From: Bacteroidales bacterium
GTDB taxonomy: Bacteria; Bacteroidota; Bacteroidia; Bacteroidales; UBA10428
DNA length: 29,102 nt
Direction: 5' to 3'
Assembly (NCBI GenBank): GCA_030626465.1
Contig: DAOUOU010000005.1
Coordinates: forward strand, 1 to 29,102
A model generated the notes under the pieces. That model had not been told where the DNA came from. It saw only the letters and a list, made by a program, of their open reading frames with translations, and did not search any database. Position numbers and translations under genes: made by a program. The stretch's first letter is position 1. Each line of letters starts with the position of its first letter. Positions 8,618 to 17,196 of this stretch are shown here, piece by piece.

Positions 8618-9571
8618 ATGAATGTGAACAACCGGACTTTCAAAGATTACCTTTCAATCGTATTCAAGGGTATAGGTATGGGTGCAGCTAATGTTATTCC
8701 TGGAGTATCAGGAGGAACAATAGCCCTAATCACAGGAGTTTTTGAAGAGCTCATCGAATCAATTAAATCTTTTGATTTGAAGGCTTTGCAGCTTCTTTTT
8801 AAAGGAAAATTGAAAGATTTTGCCATATATATTAACCTTAATTTTTTAATTACCCTTTTTTTTGGCGTGGTATTGAGCATTGTGTCATTGGCTAAATTAC
8901 TTGAGTTCCTTTTCGAGAATTATCCGGTCTATGTATGGGCATTCTTTTTTGGATTGATTCTGGCTTCAGTTTATTTTGTTGGCAAAACAATCAGACAATG
9001 GCATATTTCAGTTATAATCTCCCTGGTAATAGGGACAAGTATCGCTATGGTTATTTCTGTTCTTAATCCGGTTAAAGAGAACGATGGCTTTATTTATCTT
9101 ATTGTATGCGGCATTGTAGCAGTTTGTAGTATGATCCTTCCGGGACTTTCCGGTTCTTTTGTTTTGATATTAATGGGCAACTATGAACTGGTAATGATTG
9201 AAGCTGTAACTCAGGCCAAATTTGATATTTTAGTTCCGGTAATCATAGGTGCCGCAGCTGGATTGATTTTGTTTTCACATATTCTTTCCTGGGTATATAA
9301 AAAATACAGAAATGAAACCATTGCTCTGCTTACAGGATTTATCCTTGGATCTCTGGCAATCCTTTGGCCATGGAAGAATCCGGTATATAATTATGATGAA
9401 GCCGGAAATATTCTTATAAAAAGTGATGGAGAAAAAATCATTGCTGGCTATGAACGCTATTTCCCGGAGTCATTCGATAGTGAAGTGCGAATTGCTATCG
9501 GACTTGTTCTTTGCGGAATAATTGTTATATGGGTCGTTGAAAAATACGCCGGCAAAATACAGGAAAATTAG
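8618..9571 (+). CDS. DUF368 membrane protein, probable undecaprenyl-phosphate translocase family
   Basis: A 317-residue polytopic inner-membrane protein. The family signature GMGAANVIPGVSGGTIALIT lies near residues 20-40, and a second, similar inverted-type motif MILPGLSGSFVLILMGNYE lies at about residue 170, as expected for DUF368. About eight hydrophobic segments are visible. Published work on DUF368 (PopT) proteins links them to returning undecaprenyl phosphate across the membrane for peptidoglycan and surface-glycan synthesis; I transfer that role by family membership only. The gene lies 102 bases after the ComA homologue and 5 bases before aroE, so it is likely cotranscribed with aroE. 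The start MNVNNRTFKDYLSI is supported by the immediate family homology. Confidence 0.92.
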   Translation: MNVNNRTFKDYLSIVFKGIGMGAANVIPGVSGGTIALITGVFEELIESIKSFDLKALQLLFKGKLKDFAIYINLNFLITLFFGVVLSIVSLAKLLEFLFENYPVYVWAFFFGLILASVYFVGKTIRQWHISVIISLVIGTSIAMVISVLNPVKENDGFIYLIVCGIVAVCSMILPGLSGSFVLILMGNYELVMIEAVTQAKFDILVPVIIGAAAGLILFSHILSWVYKKYRNETIALLTGFILGSLAILWPWKNPVYNYDEAGNILIKSDGEKIIAGYERYFPESFDSEVRIAIGLVLCGIIVIWVVEKYAGKIQEN

Positions 9572-9576
9572 AACGA

Positions 9577-10326
9577 ATGAAAAAATATGGGCTAATAGGA
9601 TTTCCACTGGAACATAGCTTTTCAAAAAGATACTTCACTGAGAAGTTTGAAAAAGAAAGTATAAAAGATTGCCGATATGATACGTACCCTATCGAAAAGA
9701 TTGATTTATTGAAAGATCTTGTTAACAATGATCGCGAGCTAATGGGTTTGAACGTTACCATACCCTTCAAAAAAAATGTAATTCCGCTTTTAGATGAAGT
9801 TGACAGTGAAGCCGGTATCATTGGAGCAGTGAACACCATAAAGATTTTCAGGATAAGCACAGATGAGTATTCCTTAAAGGGTTATAATACTGATATTTAT
9901 GGATTTGAGACACCCCTGTTAAAAGTTCTTAGGAAACACCATAAAAATGCATTAATACTTGGTACGGGAGGTGCTTCAAAAGCTGTTGCATTTATCCTGA
10001 AAAAACATAGCATTGCTTTTCATTATGTATCGCGTAAACCGAAAGAACAAACAATCTTTTCGTATGAGGATCTGAATGAAGAGATTATACATAAGTATCA
10101 AATCATTATAAATACCAGTCCTGCAGGAATGTACCCTGATATTCATAATTGTCCTGATATTCCCTATCAAGCATTGAACTCCGACTATATTCTTTATGAT
10201 TTAATTTACAATCCTGAAAAAACTCTTTTTCTTCAGAAGGGCGAAGAAAAAAGTGTCACGATAATTAACGGATTACCCATGTTGTATACTCAGGCCGAAA
10301 AAGCCTGGGAAATCTGGAACAGATGA
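9577..10326 (+). CDS. aroE: Shikimate dehydrogenase
   Basis: Reduces 3-dehydroshikimate to shikimate with NADPH in the chorismate pathway. The 249 residues fit the compact Bacteroidota form. Visible features: GFPLEHSFSK with the substrate-contacting serines (14, 16); NVTIPFK with catalytic Lys65; GAVNTI (84-89); GYNTDIYGF with Asp106; the Rossmann loop GTGGASKA (129-136); NTSPAGMYP; and the C-terminal NGLPMLYTQAEKAWEIW. All active-site residues are present. It begins 5 bases after the DUF368 stop. Its 3' end is only 4 bases from the stop of the convergent YfiR-family gene, leaving no room for a separate terminator. Confidence 0.97.
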   Translation: MKKYGLIGFPLEHSFSKRYFTEKFEKESIKDCRYDTYPIEKIDLLKDLVNNDRELMGLNVTIPFKKNVIPLLDEVDSEAGIIGAVNTIKIFRISTDEYSLKGYNTDIYGFETPLLKVLRKHHKNALILGTGGASKAVAFILKKHSIAFHYVSRKPKEQTIFSYEDLNEEIIHKYQIIINTSPAGMYPDIHNCPDIPYQALNSDYILYDLIYNPEKTLFLQKGEEKSVTIINGLPMLYTQAEKAWEIWNR

Positions 10327-10330
10327 ATTG

Positions 10331-10840
10331 CTAGTATATCTTGAAGGCCATCTCACTGAGTTTAGAGCTCAGTTTGATATTGTATTTTGTTGCATTTGTC
10401 GGACTTAACTCAAATTTCAATTTGTCACCAACAATAACAAAATTGATTGCCGAACCTGCTCTGGTTGCACCACTTTTCTCGGTAATGACCAGTGTACTTT
10501 TACTGCTCAATTGAAGAATTATATTTGGCAGGTGTTTCGTACTACTAAAAGGTACGACAAGAATATGACAGGTGGAAATCTCTGCAGGAGAATTGAAAGT
10601 TTTAACCGTGATGGGCTGACTGCCAACCCTTTTTCCTGAGGTATATGTTTTTATTTCACCCATGATTGGAGAGGAACCATAGACGCCTATTACAAAGGGC
10701 CCTGTTTTATAATTTGGCGGCCACTCAATCAAACGTGAAAAGTTATAAATAAACATCGCTTCAGCCCTTGCTATACCTGTTTGAGCAACAGCAACCGAAT
10801 AAAAAGCACATAATAATACAAGCAATAAAATCTTTCTCAT
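10331..10840 (-). CDS. YfiR family periplasmic protein (DUF4154)
   Basis: A 169-residue exported protein. A signal peptide (MRKILLLVLLCAFYSVAVAQ) is followed by a domain with YfiR-family hallmarks: AEAMFIYNFSRLIEWPP, FVIGVYGSSP, HILVVPFSS, LVITEKSG, AINFVIVGDKLKFELS, and the closing KLSSKLSEMAFKIY. In Pseudomonas, YfiR is a periplasmic inhibitor of the diguanylate cyclase YfiN. Here no GGDEF protein or YfiB-like lipoprotein is adjacent, so the partner is unknown. It lies 66 bases downstream of truA on the same strand and may be its operon partner. The mature part has a single cysteine. Family assignment is good; physiological role is open. Confidence 0.85.
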   Translation of the reverse strand: MRKILLLVLLCAFYSVAVAQTGIARAEAMFIYNFSRLIEWPPNYKTGPFVIGVYGSSPIMGEIKTYTSGKRVGSQPITVKTFNSPAEISTCHILVVPFSSTKHLPNIILQLSSKSTLVITEKSGATRAGSAINFVIVGDKLKFELSPTNATKYNIKLSSKLSEMAFKIY

Positions 10841-10906
10841 TTCCAGTTGATTTGCTTGGTTTAACGTCCAATATAGTTATTTGTTTCTTTTATTTTAAAA
10901 AAAGAT

Positions 10907-11671
10907 TTAAACAATGTTTTGTCCAAGAGGGTATGGATACTCGATATTATAGAGAAACAATCCATGCGCCGGAGCTGATTCTCCCGCAAAGGATCTGTTC
11001 CTTGCATCTATAATTTTTTTTAATTCCCTGATACCTGTTTTCCGTCTTCCCAGGTCTGCAAAAGTGCCTACAATAGAGCGAACCATGTTGCGTAAGAAGC
11101 GATCAGCAGTAATTGTAAAGATCAATTGGTTCTCCTCACGTGTCCAGTGCGCCGAAAGCACCTTACAATTATTTGTTTTCACATCGGTGTGCAGCTTACT
11201 GAAGCTTGTAAAATCTGAATATTTCATTAATTCTTTTGCCCCCTTATTCATCCTGTCAATATCCAGATCATAATAGATCTGCCAGGCATAATCCTGATGA
11301 AAAATGTCTTTTTGTGTGGAAATAAAATACTTATAGGTTCTTGAAATAACATCAAAGCGTGCATGATAGTTCTTATTTACAGGATAGATATTTTTTATGC
11401 ATATATCACCGGGAAGAAAACTATTAAGTTTTACAACGAGCGTGTTAATATTTTTCAGGCTTTTTTCTGTATCAAAATGAGCAACGAAGTACCTTGCGTG
11501 TACACCGGCATCCGTCCTTCCGGCTCCAACAGTTTCAATAGTTCTTTTTAGAATTATTGAGAGCTTCTCATTTAATTCACCTTGAATGGTATGAGCATTT
11601 GGCTGAATTTGCCAGCCATGATAATTCTTCCCGTTGAAATGTAACTCTATGAAATACCGATAATTCATCAT
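10907..11671 (-). CDS. truA: tRNA pseudouridine(38-40) synthase TruA
   Basis: Isomerises uridines 38-40 in the anticodon stem of tRNAs. The 254-residue product has the expected length. It begins RYFIELHFNGKNYHGWQIQP and contains the catalytic loop GAGRTDAGVHAR with Asp54. Further family blocks are ISRTYKYFI, DFTSFSK, ADRFLRNMVRSIVGT and the final GLFLYNIEYPY. Two ATGs are adjacent at the 5' end (11669-11671 and the next codon), and the first is taken. It is transcribed divergently from moxR across a 181-base spacer and is followed by the YfiR-family gene. Confidence 0.97.
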   Translation of the reverse strand: MMNYRYFIELHFNGKNYHGWQIQPNAHTIQGELNEKLSIILKRTIETVGAGRTDAGVHARYFVAHFDTEKSLKNINTLVVKLNSFLPGDICIKNIYPVNKNYHARFDVISRTYKYFISTQKDIFHQDYAWQIYYDLDIDRMNKGAKELMKYSDFTSFSKLHTDVKTNNCKVLSAHWTREENQLIFTITADRFLRNMVRSIVGTFADLGRRKTGIRELKKIIDARNRSFAGESAPAHGLFLYNIEYPYPLGQNIV

Positions 11672-11716
11672 AGCAAAGTTGCTGATGAAGATAATTCTTT
11701 TCTCAATAGTATATAG

Positions 11717-11734
11717 TTAACATTTTTTAACATT
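11717..11734. promoter_or_regulatory. Tandem TTAACATT repeat in the truA-moxR divergent spacer
   Basis: TTAACATT occurs at 11717-11724 and again at 11727-11734, a 10-base period, about 50 bases from the truA start and 120 from moxR. One-turn spacing is compatible with a regulator site, but no known operator is recognised. Confidence 0.25.
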
Positions 11735-11852
11735 AATTACGGGCCATAGTGATAGTTTTTGACATTTTTTTGGAGTTATATATTTAGGCTGCTCCCTTTA
11801 AAATTATTACTTTCGGGGTCTGAAAATTTTAAGAGTTAAATAAGTACCAGGT

Positions 11853-12851
11853 ATGAATCAAATGAATGTCAATATCCAGGAATTAAATGAGAAGATTAAG
11901 CAGGAAAGCTCATTTGTTGATGTGATAAATCTTGAAATGAGTAAAGTTATCATCGGGCAGAAAAATTTGCTTGATAGGCTACTGATAGGTTTACTATCTG
12001 ATGGTCATGTTTTATTAGAAGGTGTGCCGGGATTAGCAAAAACACTGGCAATCCATACCCTGGCAACAACTATCGATGCAAAATTCAGTCGTTTACAGTT
12101 TACGCCCGACTTATTACCCGCTGACCTGATAGGAACAATGATCTATAGTCAGAAAAAGGAAGAATTTGTTGTTAAGCAGGGCCCGGTTTTTGCTAACTTT
12201 ATTCTTGCCGATGAGATAAATCGGTCACCGGCTAAGGTACAAAGTGCTTTGCTGGAAGCTATGCAGGAAAAACAGGTGACGATTGGAAGTCAAACATTTG
12301 CTCTTCCGAAACCTTTCCTTGTTATGGCAACACAAAATCCGATTGAGCTGGAAGGAACCTATCCTTTGCCAGAGGCTCAGCTTGACAGGTTTATGTTAAA
12401 GGTTGTTCTTGATTATCCAAAAAAAGATGAGGAGAGACTGATTGTGCGGGAGAACCTTGAAAAGCAGTTTCCATCGGCAAATAAAGCCCTTAAGACAGAT
12501 AGTATTGTAAAAGCATGCGAGGTGGTCAAAGAAGTTTATATGGATGAGAAGATCGAAAATTATATTCTTGATATAGTTTTTGCTACACGCTTTCCTGAAA
12601 ATTTTAATCTGGATAAGTTTTCAGGAATGATCAGTTACGGTGGCTCACCACGTGCCAGTATCAATCTTGCAAAATCAGCCAAAGCATTTGCCTTTATCAA
12701 ACGTCGTGGTTATGTGATACCTGAAGATATAAGGGCTGTGTGCCATGATGTGTTAAGACACAGAATTGGATTGACCTATGAAGCCGAAGCTGAGAATGTC
12801 ACTACGGAAGACATTATTTCAGAAATATTGAATACGATAGAAGTACCTTAA
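11853..12851 (+). CDS. MoxR-family AAA+ ATPase, first gene of the bat operon
   Basis: A 332-residue cytoplasmic ATPase, thought to act as a chaperone or remodeller for von Willebrand A-domain partners. Motifs: Walker A GVPGLAKT (57-64), Walker B with DEIN (120-123), sensor-1 ATQNPIE (about 159-165), and the family block GTYPLPEAQLDRF (169-180). A sensor-2 region GSPRASINLAKSAKAFAF follows, then a lid domain ending VTTEDIISEILNTIEVP. Everything needed for ATP hydrolysis is present. It heads a tightly spaced series of nine genes through batE. MoxR followed by DUF58 and vWA genes is the classic arrangement of this system. Confidence 0.95.
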   Translation: MNQMNVNIQELNEKIKQESSFVDVINLEMSKVIIGQKNLLDRLLIGLLSDGHVLLEGVPGLAKTLAIHTLATTIDAKFSRLQFTPDLLPADLIGTMIYSQKKEEFVVKQGPVFANFILADEINRSPAKVQSALLEAMQEKQVTIGSQTFALPKPFLVMATQNPIELEGTYPLPEAQLDRFMLKVVLDYPKKDEERLIVRENLEKQFPSANKALKTDSIVKACEVVKEVYMDEKIENYILDIVFATRFPENFNLDKFSGMISYGGSPRASINLAKSAKAFAFIKRRGYVIPEDIRAVCHDVLRHRIGLTYEAEAENVTTEDIISEILNTIEVP

Positions 12852-12861
12852 TGCTATTGAA

Positions 12862-13281
12862 ATGAGAGTTTTTCTTACTATTCTAATAGTTGTTGCGGCA
12901 TTGCATATAAATGGTATTGATGTACAGTCCCAACATTTCATCGGTATGCATAAGGATAAGATTATCGGGGAAATGAAAGACTCTCAAAAAAATTTCAAAC
13001 TAAATACAAGTACTGTAAATCCTTATTACAATTACCTAAAGTATGAAGATAGAATCAATGAGATTACCATTCTGTATTTCTTGTCAGACGATGACGAGTG
13101 CACCCTTGTCAGAAAAATGTATGCTTATTCGAACATTATTGATGTTGAAAAAGAGTTAAATGCCAGATATGAACGTGTTGGCAAGAATAAATGGGAGTAT
13201 AGATTTTTACTGCAGAAGTTTTCTGTTGAACTGTCAGAAGAAGAGTGGTTTTTTACAGTGACTATAAAAAGAAAAAACTAG
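12862..13281 (+). CDS. Small exported protein of unknown function in the bat operon
   Basis: A 139-residue protein not assigned to a family. Residues 1-22 form a probable signal peptide (MRVFLTILIVVAALHINGID), so the product is likely periplasmic or outer-membrane facing. The mature part is charged and compact, with an EITILYFLSDDDECTLVRKM segment and an alternating beta-rich C-terminus (WEYRFLLQKFSVELSEEEWF). There is one cysteine. The gap from the moxR stop is 10 bases and the gap to the DUF58 gene is 8 bases, so it is certainly within the operon. Its position suggests an accessory role in the Bat complex; this is inference from context. Confidence 0.75.
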   Translation: MRVFLTILIVVAALHINGIDVQSQHFIGMHKDKIIGEMKDSQKNFKLNTSTVNPYYNYLKYEDRINEITILYFLSDDDECTLVRKMYAYSNIIDVEKELNARYERVGKNKWEYRFLLQKFSVELSEEEWFFTVTIKRKN

Positions 13282-13289
13282 AAGTATAA

Positions 13290-14156
13290 ATGGATACCAC
13301 CGAATTACTAAAGAGGGTAAGAAGGATAGAAATAAAGACCAAGGGGCTATCACAACAGATCTTTTCTGGTGAGTACCATAGTGCCTTCAAAGGAAAAGGT
13401 ATGGCATTTAGTGAGGTTCGTGAATACCAGTATGGCGATGATATCAAGAGCATTGACTGGAATGTAACAGCGCGTTTTAATCATCCATATGTAAAAATTT
13501 ACGAGGAAGAAAGGGAACTGACAGTAATGCTTCTGATTGATGTCAGCGGATCGAGAGATTTTGCATCACAAGATCGACTGAAGAAAAATTTGATCACTGA
13601 GTTAGCGGCTGTTTTGTCATTTTCTGCTATTTCCAATAATGATAAAACAGGTGCCATACTTTTTTCTGATCAGATTGAGAAATTTATACCTCCCAAAAAG
13701 GGAAGACAACATATACTTCGTATTATTCGGGAATTGATATATTTTGAACCATACAGCAGGGGAACAAATATTGGTACTGCTCTTCAATACCTTACAAACG
13801 CTATTAAAAAAAGAAGCACAGCATTCTTAATATCTGATATGCTTGATTCAAATTATGAAGAAGCACTTAAGATAAGCAGTAAAAAACATGATCTTATTGC
13901 GTTGCGTATTTACGATCGCCGGGAGGCTGAATTGCCCAATGTAGGAATGATTCGCATGAGGGATGCCGAAACCGGTAAACTAGTCTGGGTCGATTCAGCC
14001 AGAAAACAAGTTCGTACTTTTTACAACGATAGCTGGCAGAAAAGGAACAAAGAAACAGACGAATTATTGAATAAGCATGGTATTGATTATGCATATCTGG
14101 CTACACACGAAGATTATGTTCAACCTCTGATGCAATTGTTTAAAAAAAGAGTGTGA
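13290..14156 (+). CDS. DUF58 domain protein (vWA-like)
   Basis: A 288-residue protein of the DUF58 family, the usual partner of MoxR ATPases. The DUF58 signature reads REYQYGDDIKSIDWNVTAR (about 44-62). A vWA-like fold follows, with a DVSGSRD motif (84-90) providing the DxSxS metal-site residues, then FLISDML further on. No signal peptide or membrane segment is seen, so it is probably cytoplasmic or peripherally attached. It starts 8 bases after the small exported protein and ends 6 bases before the next gene. Its biochemical role is not established; an adaptor or substrate role with MoxR is the common proposal. Confidence 0.93.
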   Translation: MDTTELLKRVRRIEIKTKGLSQQIFSGEYHSAFKGKGMAFSEVREYQYGDDIKSIDWNVTARFNHPYVKIYEEERELTVMLLIDVSGSRDFASQDRLKKNLITELAAVLSFSAISNNDKTGAILFSDQIEKFIPPKKGRQHILRIIRELIYFEPYSRGTNIGTALQYLTNAIKKRSTAFLISDMLDSNYEEALKISSKKHDLIALRIYDRREAELPNVGMIRMRDAETGKLVWVDSARKQVRTFYNDSWQKRNKETDELLNKHGIDYAYLATHEDYVQPLMQLFKKRV

Positions 14157-14162
14157 AATATT

Positions 14163-15137
14163 ATGTTTATGAACGCTTGGAGAAAGGTAGGTTTGCTTTT
14201 TTGTTTTTTCCTTTTATTCAGTAATGAAGGATTACCCCAGCGATTATCCATAGAAACCTCTATCGATACAAACAGGATAGTACTGGGTGATCAGATCGGT
14301 TTAAACTATACCATTGAAAAAGATAAAGATATCATTCTTCATCTTCCTTCATTTTCTGAAAAATTAACCGAAGGAATAGAAATTATCAATGGGCCTGTCA
14401 TCGATTCTTTAAAAAAGAAAAGCGGAAACTGGCAGATTTCTTTAGAACTTATTATTACATCCTTTGATACAGGTATCTATTATATACCTCCCCAGGCTTT
14501 TGTATTCACAGATAATATGCACTCAGATACGGTCCTGTCATCTGCTACCTATCTTGAAGTGTTTGGAGTAGCCATTGACACCACGTATGCCGTAAGGGAT
14601 ATTAAACCTCCTGCCAGGGTGCCTGTCACAATTGGTGAAATAATACTATATAGTATTCCGGTTATCCTGCTTGCAGTTCTTACCTATCTGCTCATTGTAT
14701 TTCTTCGTAAAAGAAAGGGCAAACAGCCTTTTTTAATGCCTTCAAAACCTGAGGAACCGGCTCATATAACTGCATTTCGTGAGCTTGATAAAATCAAGGC
14801 CCGAAAGCTTTGGCAACAAAAGCAGGTGAAGGAATATTATACCCGAATTACATATATTATCCGCTGGTATATTTTTAAGCGTTTTGGTATTCATGCATTG
14901 GAGGAAACCTCAGATGAGATTTTATATTACATAAAATCTTTAGGGCTCAATGATCTTAACCTTCAAAATCTTGAGTATCTATTAAATCTTGCTGATCTGG
15001 TGAAATTTGCAAAAGGAGAACCTGATCCGGAAGAGAATATTATTCACCTTGACAATGCTTATGACTTTATAAAGAAAACCAAGGAAGAAGTATCGGTAGA
15101 GACATTAACTAACAAGGAACTTGATAATAGAGAATGA
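14163..15137 (+). CDS. Membrane-anchored bat-operon protein with exported N-terminal domain
   Basis: A 324-residue protein with an N-terminal signal sequence (hydrophobic LLFCFFLLFSNEGLPQ) and an exported beta-rich domain (about 27-155) that opens RLSIETSIDTNRIVLGDQIG. One transmembrane helix follows (about 160-182, ILYSIPVILLAVLTYLLIVF), then a basic, helical cytoplasmic tail. The exported domain resembles a short BatD-type domain, and the tail (ELDKIKARKLWQQKQVKEYY) resembles tails of DUF4381/BatD-like proteins. The match is by architecture only. Its stop overlaps the batA start as ATGA at 15134-15137, indicating translational coupling. It probably forms part of the envelope-spanning Bat assembly. 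Confidence 0.8.
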   Translation: MFMNAWRKVGLLFCFFLLFSNEGLPQRLSIETSIDTNRIVLGDQIGLNYTIEKDKDIILHLPSFSEKLTEGIEIINGPVIDSLKKKSGNWQISLELIITSFDTGIYYIPPQAFVFTDNMHSDTVLSSATYLEVFGVAIDTTYAVRDIKPPARVPVTIGEIILYSIPVILLAVLTYLLIVFLRKRKGKQPFLMPSKPEEPAHITAFRELDKIKARKLWQQKQVKEYYTRITYIIRWYIFKRFGIHALEETSDEILYYIKSLGLNDLNLQNLEYLLNLADLVKFAKGEPDPEENIIHLDNAYDFIKKTKEEVSVETLTNKELDNRE

Positions 15138-16132
15138 TTATGAGCGAAGTAACTTTTGCACATCCAAAAATATTGTTTCTGCTATTGCTTATCATACCGG
15201 CAATAGTCTGGTACATATACAGGCAAAAAAAGGTTCCTTCAGTGCAGGTAAGTTCAACAAAATCTGTTGAGGATTTGCCTGTATCCTACAAAGAGATACT
15301 ATCACATATCTTATTTGTTTTAAGGCTGGCAGTAATTGGTTTGCTGGTAATTGCTCTTGCTCGTCCTCAATCTTCAAACAGCTGGGAAAATGTGAGTACT
15401 CAGGGTATAGATATTGTCCTGGCGCTCGATATTTCCGGAAGTATGCTGGCCCAGGATCTGAAACCCGATCGACTGGAAGCTTCAAAAAATGTTGCTATCG
15501 AATTCATTTCCGGAAGGCCAAACGACCGGATTGGTCTGGTAGTTTTTAGCGGAGAGAGTTTCACTCAATGCCCTTTAACGACTGATCATGCTGTACTGAT
15601 CAATCTTTTTAAAGATATAAAGAGTGGTATAATAGAAGATGGTACAGCAATAGGAGTAGGTCTTGCAAATGCAGTGAAGCGATTGAAAGATAGTGATGCC
15701 ATTAGCAAAGTGATTATTTTACTAACAGACGGAGTGAATAATCAGGGAGCAATAAATCCGATCACATCGGCTGAACTGGCAAAAATTTTCGGGATAAGGG
15801 TGTACACTATTGGAGTTGGCACAGAAGGTGTTGCCAAATATCCCGTTCGGGATATGTTTGGCAGAACCAGGTTGATGAAAATGGATGTAGAGATTGATGA
15901 GGAAACCCTTTTGCATATCTCTGACATTACAAACGGAAAATATTTCAGAGCAACCGATAACAATAAACTGAGACAAATATATCTTGAAATTGACAGACTT
16001 GAGAAATCAAAAATTAATGTGAAAGAATTCAGCAGAAAAGAAGAAGAATACATGCCATTTGTTCTGATAGGGTTCATACTTCTTCTGGTTGAGTTTCTAA
16101 TACGCAGAACAATATTACGATCAATACCATAA
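15134..16132 (+). CDS. batA: BatA, membrane von Willebrand A protein
   Basis: A 332-residue inner-membrane protein. There are two N-terminal membrane segments (about 12-28 and 58-77), an ARPQ motif before the vWA domain, and a complete metal-ion-dependent adhesion site: DISGS (99-103), the LTTD loop (148-151) and LLTDGVNN. A C-terminal membrane helix (MPFVLIGFILLLVEFLIR) closes the protein. This topology is standard for Bacteroidota BatA. The start at 15134 overlaps the upstream stop; an ATG at 15140 (MSEVTFAH) is an alternative. BatA with BatB is thought to form a membrane complex affecting oxygen tolerance in Bacteroides; in other bacteria the locus is linked to stress or envelope integrity. 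Confidence 0.93.
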   Translation: MIMSEVTFAHPKILFLLLLIIPAIVWYIYRQKKVPSVQVSSTKSVEDLPVSYKEILSHILFVLRLAVIGLLVIALARPQSSNSWENVSTQGIDIVLALDISGSMLAQDLKPDRLEASKNVAIEFISGRPNDRIGLVVFSGESFTQCPLTTDHAVLINLFKDIKSGIIEDGTAIGVGLANAVKRLKDSDAISKVIILLTDGVNNQGAINPITSAELAKIFGIRVYTIGVGTEGVAKYPVRDMFGRTRLMKMDVEIDEETLLHISDITNGKYFRATDNNKLRQIYLEIDRLEKSKINVKEFSRKEEEYMPFVLIGFILLLVEFLIRRTILRSIP

Positions 16133-16146
16133 AAATACAGGAGAGA

Positions 16147-17196
16147 ATGTTCAGATTTGCCAATAGCGATTTTTTATATTTACTGATAGCATTGCCTGTT
16201 ATCATTGCTTTGTATATAGTTTTAGTCCTTCTGAGTAAACGCAATCTTTTACGATTTACAGACAGTGCATTCTTTGATATTCTAATGCCTATGAGATCTC
16301 CTGCCAGAAGAAATTTTAAATTTATCCTGTTCTTTTTCAGTCTTTTTTTTATAATAATAGCTCTTGCTCGCCCTCAGTTCGGATCTAAACTGGAAGAAGT
16401 AAAACGTGAAGGAATTGAAATGATTATTGCTCTTGATGTTTCGCGAAGTATGCTGGCTGAAGATATCAAACCAAACCGGCTGGAAAGAGCCAAACAAGCG
16501 TTAATAACCCTGATAAACCGTATGCAGGATGATAAAATAGGAATGATCGTCTTTGCAGGCAATGCATATACACAATTACCGATCACAACAGATTATATTT
16601 CTGCCAAATTGTTTCTGTCGAATATCAACACCGAAATAGTTTCCAGGCAAGGAACAGCAATAGCTTCTGCAATAGAACTGGGAATAAAATCGTTTACCCA
16701 GGATACAGAAGCCAGCAAAGTGATCGTTATAATTTCTGATGGCGAAAACCATGAAGGAGATGCTATTGCAGCAGCTGGAAAAGCAGCAGAAAAAGGAATA
16801 AAAATATACACAATCGGAATGGGCTCACCTCAGGGAGCACCTATTCCTTTAATACAAAGAAGTGGCGTTCAGGGAGGTTTCCTGAAAGACAGACAGGGAG
16901 AAGTTATTATCAGCAGAATGGATCCAGTCATGCTAAGGAGAATAGCTGCAGTAGGAGAAGGTGAATTTTTCAAGGCTTCAACAGGCAATGTCGGATTAAG
17001 TAGGTTGTATAACAATTTGAACAGTTTGAATAAATCAGAGATTGAAACAAAGATGTATTCGGAGTACGAAGATAAGTTTCACTATTTTGTTGCTGTAGCA
17101 TTACTTTTATTGTTATTGGATTTGTTGATACTGGAGCGGAAAAATCAATATTTAAAGAAATTTTCATTATTCAAAACAACAGACAGAGATGAATAA
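16147..17196 (+). CDS. batB: BatB, membrane von Willebrand A protein
   Basis: A 349-residue paralogue of BatA with the same plan. It has N-terminal membrane segments (about 9-29 and 58-75), an ARPQFG motif, and a vWA domain with DVSRS (97-101), the ITTD loop and IISDGEN, so the metal site is intact. A C-terminal membrane helix (HYFVAVALLLLLLDLLIL) follows. A GGAG-type ribosome-binding sequence lies 3-7 bases before the ATG, which is unusual for this AT-rich, SD-poor region. Its 3' end overlaps batC by 8 bases. Together with BatA it is the core vWA pair of the operon. Confidence 0.93.
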   Translation: MFRFANSDFLYLLIALPVIIALYIVLVLLSKRNLLRFTDSAFFDILMPMRSPARRNFKFILFFFSLFFIIIALARPQFGSKLEEVKREGIEMIIALDVSRSMLAEDIKPNRLERAKQALITLINRMQDDKIGMIVFAGNAYTQLPITTDYISAKLFLSNINTEIVSRQGTAIASAIELGIKSFTQDTEASKVIVIISDGENHEGDAIAAAGKAAEKGIKIYTIGMGSPQGAPIPLIQRSGVQGGFLKDRQGEVIISRMDPVMLRRIAAVGEGEFFKASTGNVGLSRLYNNLNSLNKSEIETKMYSEYEDKFHYFVAVALLLLLLDLLILERKNQYLKKFSLFKTTDRDE

